Part shown: piece after piece, positions 35,445 to 41,720 of the stretch
How the letters are laid out: the number at the start of each line of letters is the position of its first letter
Numbering within the stretch: the stretch's first letter is position 1
Assembly (NCBI GenBank): GCA_964634885.1
Contig: CAZWLN010000039.1
Coordinates: 1 to 43,786, forward strand
Direction: 5' to 3'
Source of the DNA: DAINRZ01 sp964634885
Lineage (GTDB): Bacteria > Bacteroidota > Ignavibacteria > Kapaibacteriales > UBA2268
DNA: 43,786 bases
Notes under the pieces: generated by a model
Told to the model about the DNA's origin: nothing
The model's database searches: none
Seen by the model: the letters and a program-made list of their open reading frames with translations, nothing else
Translations under genes and position numbers: made by a program

Positions 35445-35572
35445 CCATTTAGATTTTAAAAACAAATAATGAAGAACCACAAAACAACCGGTTCCGGAAA
35501 ATCATTGAATTCATCGTTAATCATCATTCCGGTTAAACAAAAAATTCCTTATATATAGGCCGCGAATTTCCT

Positions 35573-35580
35573 TAAATTTG
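35573..35580 (+). promoter_or_regulatory. Possible TAnnTTTG -7 box
   Basis: TAAATTTG lies immediately before the longest open frame of the next gene (ATG 35582). If it is the promoter, transcription would begin near 35586 and the true start codon must be one of the later in-frame ATGs (35597 or 35609). Confidence 0.4.
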
Positions 35581-35596
35581 TATGGTGTGCAATTAT

Positions 35597-36445
35597 ATGA
35601 AAAAATCTATGAAAGAGTTATTTCTCATATTCCTGCTGCAAATTGTATTGATTAATAATGCAGACAATCATGTTCAACCGCACAATTTATCTCCGGAACT
35701 GGTGAACATCAATTTCACTGACTGTGACAACGGAACTGACCCTGTCAAAATGATTGACAGGCTGACGGAGAAACGCATATCGGGTGATACATTGTTCCTG
35801 TCGCTTTGCTATTCGGACAATTGCACCTACGGCAACCGTTGGAAACCTGTTTTACAATATTCTGATGATACTTTGTATATTTTCAGGGAATATCAGATAA
35901 TACTGAATCCGGATGGTTCGGTCGAACCGGGAACCGAATGTAATTGCTGTTTCAGTGCGGACATTGCTATCAAGGGTATAGCCGACACTTCATTTGTCAC
36001 TAATTTCAAATATGGCAAAAAAGATAACATATTATATATTACTGATGAAAAATATGAGACATTTCCTGAGACCTTTGAAATTGTCAATGGGGACACCATC
36101 AACCGTACAAATAAATACGGCCACATGGAGGGCTATTGGAAAACATTCGATGAAAAAGGACTGATTAAAAGCCGTACCCTTTGGAAACAAAAAACTATTT
36201 GGATTTCAGAACCTGTAATACAAGAATGGTATAATGCCGGTAAGCTGTATTGCAGACGGTACGGAAGTAAGGACAGCGTATTTTACTATAACAGCTTCGG
36301 GCAGCTTGTACTGAAGAAATACAGAGATAATCCCCGGGCAAGTAAAACATATTTTACCAACGGCAATTTAAAGAGCCTCTGCCTGGATGATTCATGTTTC
36401 TACTGGGATGAAGAAGGCAACTCAATAGCCAGGCCGAAAGACTGA
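35597..36445 (+). CDS. Secreted protein with MORN/YwqK-like repeats, function unknown
   Basis: A 282-residue protein. The frame opens at ATG 35582, but that codon lies directly against a promoter-like TAAATTTG box; ATG 35597 (MKKSMKELFLIFLLQIVLI) gives a proper signal peptide and is chosen, with 35609 as the alternative. The middle contains a cysteine-rich stretch ('GTECNCCF'). The last 110 residues resemble the MORN-like repeats of YwqK-type proteins: 'GHMEGYWKTFDEKGLIKSRT', 'EWYNAGKLYCRRYGSKD', 'YYNSFGQLVLKKY' and 'TYFTNGNLKSLC'. Such repeats are usually exported or envelope proteins in Bacteroidota, but no activity is known. It stands alone between an intergenic repeat element and the low-complexity tract. 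Confidence 0.7.
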   Translation: MKKSMKELFLIFLLQIVLINNADNHVQPHNLSPELVNINFTDCDNGTDPVKMIDRLTEKRISGDTLFLSLCYSDNCTYGNRWKPVLQYSDDTLYIFREYQIILNPDGSVEPGTECNCCFSADIAIKGIADTSFVTNFKYGKKDNILYITDEKYETFPETFEIVNGDTINRTNKYGHMEGYWKTFDEKGLIKSRTLWKQKTIWISEPVIQEWYNAGKLYCRRYGSKDSVFYYNSFGQLVLKKYRDNPRASKTYFTNGNLKSLCLDDSCFYWDEEGNSIARPKD

Positions 36446-36600
36446 CCAGCAATTCGAAGAGCAGCGTTTTAATGGAATTCAATATTCTTTCTTGATTATA
36501 TTTTCTGAATTTATGTATTGGTCCCGTTTTGCCCGGTACGTTGTGAGACATGTCTGAGACCAGTCTCTACAGCTAATTCTCTTGAGAATGGTTTTAATTA

Positions 36601-36623
36601 TTGAGACGCAAGCCTTGCGGCTC
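36601..36623. repeat. Short palindrome of the GAGACGCAAG type
   Basis: CGCAAG (36607-36612) and CTTGCG (36614-36619) are exact inverted repeats, extended by GAG (36603-36605) and CTC (36621-36623) across one mismatch. It resembles, from memory, dispersed GAGACGCAAGGC-type palindromes of other genomes. It marks the left end of the low-complexity tract. Confidence 0.5.
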
Positions 36624-36629
36624 TACCAC

Positions 36630-36870
36630 TCCCAACTCCTCTTACCTAACCACTTTGCTTCTAAAGTGGACTCCACCTTTCTTTGTTTGGAGGTGGACTC
36701 CGTCTTCTAATCCCACTTTCTTATCTTGGAGGTGGAGTCCATCTACTCTTACCCACTCCACACTCCTAACTCTTCACTCTTTTAACCGGCCACCAGTCAC
36801 CAATCACCAGTCACTAACAACCAGTCACCAGCAACCAATCACCAGTCACTAACCACAAGCCACCAGCCTC
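36630..36870. repeat. G-poor low-complexity intergenic tract with degenerate repeats
   Basis: The left part holds three copies of GTGGA(C/G)TCC (36666-36674, 36693-36701, 36732-36740), two of them as GGAGGTGGA(C/G)TCC; GGACTCCACC at 36669-36678 is the exact reverse complement of 36731-36740. The right part (36790-36868) is a degenerate array of CACCAGTCAC, CAATCAC and CTAACAAC units, with exact CACCAGTCAC at 36791, 36805 and 36840. Outside the GGAGGTGGA copies the top strand has very little G. An 83-codon frame across it reflects the composition and is not called a gene. The stretch 36446-36600 shows nothing else. Confidence 0.7.
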
Positions 36871-36879
36871 TACTCCTAC

Positions 36880-38628
36880 TTAAAAATCCTCAGGCATTTC
36901 GTCGATTGTCTGCTTTTTTGCAGGCTCCGGGGCAACAGTTGTAAAAATCCTGAATCTGCCGTTCCTGATTGTTTCTGTCAGCTCGTCGATGAGTTCCTGT
37001 CCTGTCTTGCCTTCTGTGTACAGGAATTTGCTCTCTTCCATCTTCTTATGCGACCAGGAAGTAATAATCCGCAACTCGTCGATGTCGGCAATAGTTTTTA
37101 CAGGGTCGTCGGCCCTGCCGTTGAAATAGAAGGCAGGAATGAGCTGTGAAAACTCGTCGAGGTTGCTGTTCCTGCCGACAATGCTCTGGTGAACAAGGTT
37201 GCCCGTCCTGATGAAGAATACTTCGAAAGCCGGTTCTCCGTTGTTAACCGGTACAACCATGATAATATTATTTTTATTGATGGAAGTCGGTACCTGTTGC
37301 TGTCTCTCGAATACCCGCCTCAGCTCTGCAATGTTGCTTTTAATTACTTCGGCGCTTTCAAACTCCTGCTTTTCAATGTAATTGAACATCTTATTTTCTA
37401 ACTGGGAAATGATGCCGTCGTTGTAGCTGCTGAGGTAATACCTCACCTTGTCGAGTTCGGCCCTGACTTTTTCAGCATTATTAATATGGCAGGGAGCGGC
37501 GCATTTCTTGATCTGGAAATAAAAGCACTTCTCGTAATCAGCGGTCCTCGTTTTCTGGTCGCATTTTGCAAGCATGAAGTTCTTGTCTATTGTCTTAATA
37601 ATGTTATCAACAAGCTGAATGCTCTTGAATGGGCCGTAATACTCAGCCGAAGGGTCGTCGAGGGTAAAGCTCATAGCAGCCCGTGGTAAGGCCTGGTTTA
37701 CACAAAGCTTGATGAAAGGCATCTTTGTGTAAGTTTTTTCCATGGTGTTGTATGGGGGCTTCAGGCGTTTGATCTCTTTCGACTCCAGGAGAAGGGCTGC
37801 AAGTTCGGTGCCGGTACAATTCCACTTAACGGAATGCATCCTCTTGAACATTTCCATAATCTTTCTCGATTTGATGGACGAAGACGAGAGGTAGCTTTTC
37901 ACCCTGTCGCGGAGTGATTTTGCCTTGCCTACGTACAAAAGCTTGTCGAATTCATTGAAGAAGTAATAGACGCCGGAGGTAACGGGTACCTTGTCGATAA
38001 GGCCTTCTAATTTATGAGTTACTTTTTTCGGCAGCTTATAGTGTTTTACTGTCTTGTTGGTAAACTCTTCGATCTCGCTGATGGTGTGAATATCCTGCTC
38101 CGATTCGGCAATCTCAAGCAGTTGTATTAGAATCCTTGCAGTAGCCATTGCGTCACCGTAGGCCCTATGGCGGTCTTTAATGCCAATGTGAAAATACTCG
38201 GAGAGGGACCCCACATTCTTTTTTATATCTTTATCGAGCAACCGTTTAGCGAGTTTCAGCGTACAGAGCCTCATGTTGTTGAGCGGAGGCTGTCCTGCCC
38301 TGATCAGGGATTCATTGACAAAGCCCCAGTCGAAGCTCGCGTTGTGAGCAACAAAAACCACGTCCGGCTTGTTCAGTATCTTACTGACAACGGGCATTAC
38401 CGTTTCGGCTTCGGGAGCGTCGAGTACCATTTCGTTGCTGATGCCTGTCAGGGAGGTGATTATGCCGGGTATCTCCTGGTGGGGATTGACAAGAGATGAA
38501 TACTCAGATATTATCTCGCCGCCCGATACAGTGATGCATGCAATGTCGGTGATTCTGTTCTGTTTTGCGTCGGATCCTGTCGTTTCAACATCGATTACAA
38601 CGTACTCTGTATCCCAAATTGATTTCAT
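36880..38628 (-). CDS. DnaQ-like exonuclease fused to UvrC-type GIY-YIG nuclease
   Basis: A 582-residue fusion. Residues 1-175 are a DEDDh 3'-5' exonuclease of the DnaQ/epsilon type: Asp13 and Glu15 (VIDVETTG), Asp100 (HNASFD), His154 and Asp159 (HRAYGD). Residues about 213-295 are a GIY-YIG domain as in UvrC/Cho: 'GVYYFFNEFDKLLYVGKAKS', Arg in LRDRVKSYL and the catalytic Glu in LLLESKEIKRLKPPYN. A UVR-like helical pair follows ('YIEKQEFESAEVIKSNIAEL'). Such fusions exist in several phyla, probably for DNA repair, combining incision with end trimming. No RNase H-like second nuclease or HhH of full UvrC is visible. A TAATTTTG box lies 35 bases before the start. Confidence 0.92.
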   Translation of the reverse strand: MKSIWDTEYVVIDVETTGSDAKQNRITDIACITVSGGEIISEYSSLVNPHQEIPGIITSLTGISNEMVLDAPEAETVMPVVSKILNKPDVVFVAHNASFDWGFVNESLIRAGQPPLNNMRLCTLKLAKRLLDKDIKKNVGSLSEYFHIGIKDRHRAYGDAMATARILIQLLEIAESEQDIHTISEIEEFTNKTVKHYKLPKKVTHKLEGLIDKVPVTSGVYYFFNEFDKLLYVGKAKSLRDRVKSYLSSSSIKSRKIMEMFKRMHSVKWNCTGTELAALLLESKEIKRLKPPYNTMEKTYTKMPFIKLCVNQALPRAAMSFTLDDPSAEYYGPFKSIQLVDNIIKTIDKNFMLAKCDQKTRTADYEKCFYFQIKKCAAPCHINNAEKVRAELDKVRYYLSSYNDGIISQLENKMFNYIEKQEFESAEVIKSNIAELRRVFERQQQVPTSINKNNIIMVVPVNNGEPAFEVFFIRTGNLVHQSIVGRNSNLDEFSQLIPAFYFNGRADDPVKTIADIDELRIITSWSHKKMEESKFLYTEGKTGQELIDELTETIRNGRFRIFTTVAPEPAKKQTIDEMPEDF

Positions 38629-38662
38629 TCAAATAATTTCAATCTACCTTAATTAAACTGTG

Positions 38663-38670
38663 CAAAATTA
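38663..38670 (-). promoter_or_regulatory. Possible TAnnTTTG -7 box for the DnaQ-GIY-YIG gene
   Basis: Minus-strand TAATTTTG, 35 bases before the ATG at 38628. No clear -33 partner. The gap 38671-38779 shows nothing else. Confidence 0.4.
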
Positions 38671-38779
38671 CACAATTTCCCGTTGATTTTAAAGTTATTG
38701 ATAATGTTGATTTTGCCGGAAATATTATGTAATTAAATCATCGATTTATTTAATATTTATTAACCTGCCGTCAATAGAA

Positions 38780-39415
38780 TTACTTGCCTTTCATCAGTAT
38801 ATTCTCCAGTTCATCCATTCCTTTTTTGCTGTCGAAGAGATAAGTGTCAATCCCGAGGGCGGCTGCGGAATCGGTGTTTGCCTTCACATCGTCGATGAAA
38901 AGGCATTCTCCGGCAGAAACAGCGCTCTCTTCCAAAACACGGCGGAATATTTCCGGGTCCGGTTTCCTCAGGCCGAGACGGTAAGAAAAATACTTTTTGC
39001 CGAACAGGCTGAACAACTCACGGCATTCTGGCTCGAAGTAATTGTAATGAATCTCGTTCGTGTTGCTTAGAAGAATCAGCCTGAAGTTACGGCTGAATTT
39101 CCGGATATGGGTGACCGTGCCGGGAAACAATGCAACAAGCGTGGCGTTCCATATCCCATCGAATTCGTTGTCGTCAATTGGGCTGAGGTATAGTCCACCG
39201 ATGGCTTCCTGCCTGAATGTACTGCTGCTGATAAGGCCCTTTTCATAATTCGCGAAGAAATTGTCTTCATTAAAAAAAACTGACCGCTCAGATAAACTGT
39301 CCGGTTTATGCGACCTGCCGAGAAAACCGGTGTAGGTCCTTTCCGGGTCTATCTCGTAGAGTACGCCGCCGAAGTCGAAGATCAATGTAGTAATATTTTC
39401 CAGGCTGCAATCCAC
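38780..39415 (-). CDS. HAD-superfamily phosphatase, YihX-like
   Basis: A 211-residue haloacid dehalogenase-like hydrolase. Motif I is 'IFDFGGVLYEID' with nucleophile Asp14; the usual second Asp is Gly, as in the YihX branch, whose E. coli member is a glucose-1-phosphatase. Motif II is LLSNTN, motif III the Lys in LGLRKPDPEIF, and motif IV 'LFIDDVKANTDSAAALG'. An alpha-helical cap (residues about 25-95) places it in subfamily IA. Its substrate is probably a small phosphorylated metabolite, but this is family inference. It starts three bases after the stop of the rRNA methyltransferase gene, so the pair is one operon. Confidence 0.88.
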   Translation of the reverse strand: MDCSLENITTLIFDFGGVLYEIDPERTYTGFLGRSHKPDSLSERSVFFNEDNFFANYEKGLISSSTFRQEAIGGLYLSPIDDNEFDGIWNATLVALFPGTVTHIRKFSRNFRLILLSNTNEIHYNYFEPECRELFSLFGKKYFSYRLGLRKPDPEIFRRVLEESAVSAGECLFIDDVKANTDSAAALGIDTYLFDSKKGMDELENILMKGK

Positions 39416-39418
39416 CGA

Positions 39419-40849
39419 TTATTGTACTTTAATGAATTTTGCTACAAAGAAACCGTCAGAACCAGTCGTATGGGGCATCAGTGTAATAAAGCCCTTAGTA
39501 CTTTCAATCTTAATATTATGTTTCTCAAACTCCGCATTCAGGTTTTCGGCAAGCCTGAAATCAGAGTTGTCACGAAGGAATTTCTCCACCACCTGCTCAT
39601 TTTCTTCAGGCATCAGTGAACAGGTAGAGTAAACGAGGACCCCGTCGTCTTTAACATAGCCGGCGTAGAGGTTCAGCAACTGAAGCTGTTTTTCAGACGA
39701 CTTCCTCAGGTTCCTTTCGGTCAGTTTCAGCTTGATTACCGGTGTCCTGCGGACTGTGCCCATTCCGGTACAGGGGGCGTCAACCAGTACGTAATCGAAA
39801 GCCTTGTCGTAGGGAGGCTCCTTCTCATTTTTGATAAGCATCGTATTGATGGAATAGAGGGAAGCCCTGTTTGCCCTTTTCATTACCTCTTTCAGTTTCA
39901 TGAGGTCAACGTCGGAAGCGGTGATTTCTGCTTTGTCGTTCACAATGCAGGCAATATGTATGGTTTTGCCTCCGGCGCCGGCACAGGCGTCAAGAATGCT
40001 TTTCCCCGGCTGGGGATCGAGTACAAAGCTGATGACCTGGCTGCCGCAATCCTGGACTTCGATGATCCCGCTCTTGTAAAGGTCAGTGTCGTCGATCTTA
40101 ACTCTTTTGTTAATCACTAAGCCGCTTGGAACCATGGGATTGACTTCAGTTTCGATGCCCATTTTGTCCAGTTCGGCAACAACCGACGGCTGGCTGGACA
40201 TCATGCTGTTGATCCTCAGGTTAACAGGCGCCGGGTAAGTGAGGGACTGCAGGAGCCTGAAGGAGGTATATACGCCGTAGTGAGCAAATATCTTCCTTGT
40301 AATCCATTCCGGCATGGAGAAGTAAGAGCTTAGCAGGCTGTAGTCTTCTTCATGGAGGAAACCGTTAGTTTTCACAATTTCGACCTGTTCACGAAGGTTT
40401 TCAAATCTCTCTATTGCCGATTTGACATAGCACCCGGCAGTCCTTACGTCGCAGCCTGCCACTTCCGCAAGGGCTTCTTTTACCAGTTCGTAGAAATTGT
40501 CCTGGTTGACGGAGATGATTGCAGGCATGGAACTCAATGTGTCGAAAGGCTTTGGGGTGTCGGGGTGTTCAAAACCGATGATGTTGGTAACGATTAGTCC
40601 GGTCGAGTAATACATGAGGTTGGGACTGTCGTCAGGGTAGGCCCTGTATATGTCATCGGCGCAGTAATCTGCCAGAAGTTTGTTACGGAGATGGGAGAAA
40701 ACCAGTTCGGATATATATTTTCTTTCCTTACTGCCTATGTACTTACGGGCCCGGAAGTACTGCTGCATCAACTGGTCTGCCGGTTGTACCGATTTTAATG
40801 CCAGCCTGAGGATTTCGGCAGCATGATTGATTAAAGTATTAAATTTCAT
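39419..40849 (-). CDS. rsmB: RsmB-type 16S rRNA m5C methyltransferase
   Basis: A 476-residue SAM-dependent RNA methyltransferase of the RsmB/NOP/Sun family. The N-terminal 150 residues are helical and NusB-like. The Rossmann core has 'ILDACAGAGGKTIHIA' (SAM site), 'ITASDVDLMKLKEVMKRA', motif IV 'DYVLVDAPCTGMGTVRR' with Cys360, and motif VI 'YSTCSLMPEENEQVV' with Cys410, the expected nucleophile. The family methylates a cytosine of 16S rRNA (C967 in E. coli). It is somewhat longer than E. coli RsmB (429), mostly in the N-terminal part. An RNA target other than C967 cannot be excluded, since family members are hard to tell apart by eye. It is co-directional with the HAD gene. Confidence 0.88.
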   Translation of the reverse strand: MKFNTLINHAAEILRLALKSVQPADQLMQQYFRARKYIGSKERKYISELVFSHLRNKLLADYCADDIYRAYPDDSPNLMYYSTGLIVTNIIGFEHPDTPKPFDTLSSMPAIISVNQDNFYELVKEALAEVAGCDVRTAGCYVKSAIERFENLREQVEIVKTNGFLHEEDYSLLSSYFSMPEWITRKIFAHYGVYTSFRLLQSLTYPAPVNLRINSMMSSQPSVVAELDKMGIETEVNPMVPSGLVINKRVKIDDTDLYKSGIIEVQDCGSQVISFVLDPQPGKSILDACAGAGGKTIHIACIVNDKAEITASDVDLMKLKEVMKRANRASLYSINTMLIKNEKEPPYDKAFDYVLVDAPCTGMGTVRRTPVIKLKLTERNLRKSSEKQLQLLNLYAGYVKDDGVLVYSTCSLMPEENEQVVEKFLRDNSDFRLAENLNAEFEKHNIKIESTKGFITLMPHTTGSDGFFVAKFIKVQ

Positions 40850-40986
40850 TATGTTTTATTAAAATAATTTCATATATTAAATATGAGTAAATTAAATATT
40901 TTATTTATTATTCCGAAATATAATGAATATTATATTAAGAATAACTAATATAGTAAAAAATTTAATTAAGTAAAATGGAGTTGAAA

Positions 40987-41568
40987 ATGAAATTCAGGAT
41001 AGCAACCACAGTACTTGTCGTGTTATTATCAGTAGTAATTTCGACCGATTCACAGGAAGTGAAACTTAAAAAATGGGTTATCGGCTCAGGCGGCATGGTG
41101 AACCTGAAGAACGATCAGGGGATAAGCCTTTCCGGCCAGTTGGGACAGACAGCCATCGGAAAGATTACAGGACTGGTTGACGGTAAACAGCTCGCCGTTT
41201 ACCAGGGCTTCTGGGTACCGGCAGGACTCAGCCCCGATGCCGTCCCGGAAGAGGACGAATCGGCCATTTTCTCCTTGACGAACTATCCCAATCCTTTCGC
41301 ATATAAAACTACTATACATTTTACCATTCCGTCTCCCGGATATGTTACTGTCAGGATTTTCAATATGACCGGCATGCAGGTTGCTGCTCTTTTCGAGTCG
41401 AACACAGGTACAGGAGATATCGAGCTGTTCTGGGATGCCAAAGACGGTAACGGCGCTTTGCTCAGCTCGGGCAACTATATCTGTGAACTTCTTTACAGGC
41501 CGGCGCTCGGTTTTTCAATGAACAAAAGCAGCTATTCAGTAAGAAAAGTAATGGTTGTAACAAGGTAA
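40987..41568 (+). CDS. Small secreted protein with FlgD-like/T9SS C-terminal domain
   Basis: A 193-residue secreted protein. ATG 40975 is in frame, but TGGAG at 40976-40980 is a suitable RBS for ATG 40987, which opens a clean signal peptide (MKFRIATTVLVVLLSVVIST), so the later start is chosen. The mature part has 'WVIGSGGMVNLKNDQGISLS' and 'GQLGQTAIGKITG', the pattern seen before sorting domains in related secreted proteins. The last 95 residues are FlgD-Ig/T9SS-like: 'NYPNPFAYKTTIHFTI', 'VRIFNMTGMQVAALFES', 'FWDAKDGNGALLSSGNYIC'. It is probably exported and surface-retained. It precedes the large repeat protein by 152 bases and might act with it; this is a guess from position. Confidence 0.82.
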   Translation: MKFRIATTVLVVLLSVVISTDSQEVKLKKWVIGSGGMVNLKNDQGISLSGQLGQTAIGKITGLVDGKQLAVYQGFWVPAGLSPDAVPEEDESAIFSLTNYPNPFAYKTTIHFTIPSPGYVTVRIFNMTGMQVAALFESNTGTGDIELFWDAKDGNGALLSSGNYICELLYRPALGFSMNKSSYSVRKVMVVTR

Positions 41569-41670
41569 ATTTAGATTGTGACCGCTTTTTTTGATGGCCA
41601 TACCGAATTATCTCAGGTTTTATCAATAAAAACCTCAATTATTTACTTATTCTTGCCGATTATTAATTTA

Positions 41671-41707
41671 TTGTCATGGTTGACAAGTGTTGGGTAGTAC
41701 CCATAAT
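41671..41707 (+). promoter_or_regulatory. Inverted repeats and sigma70-like boxes before the repeat-protein gene
   Basis: TTGTCA/TGACAA (41671-41676, 41681-41686) and GGGTA/TACCC (41692-41702) are two small inverted repeats in tandem. They overlap TTGACA (41680-41685) and CATAAT (41702-41707), 16 bases apart, which look like -35/-10 boxes. Transcription would start within a few bases of the RBS GAGGT at 41712-41716, leaving almost no leader, so the promoter reading is doubtful. Confidence 0.3.
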
Positions 41708-41720
41708 ACATGAGGTAAAG

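Noticed and set aside
36601..36852. 83-codon frame in the low-complexity tract
   Set aside because: Its Thr/Pro/Ser/His composition follows directly from the C/A/T-rich repeats; the frame has no domain or signal peptide and lacks a good RBS.
36790..36868. Possible CRISPR array in the CACCAGTCAC repeats
   Set aside because: Units are too short, irregularly spaced and degenerate, there are no unique spacers of even length, and no cas genes are nearby.
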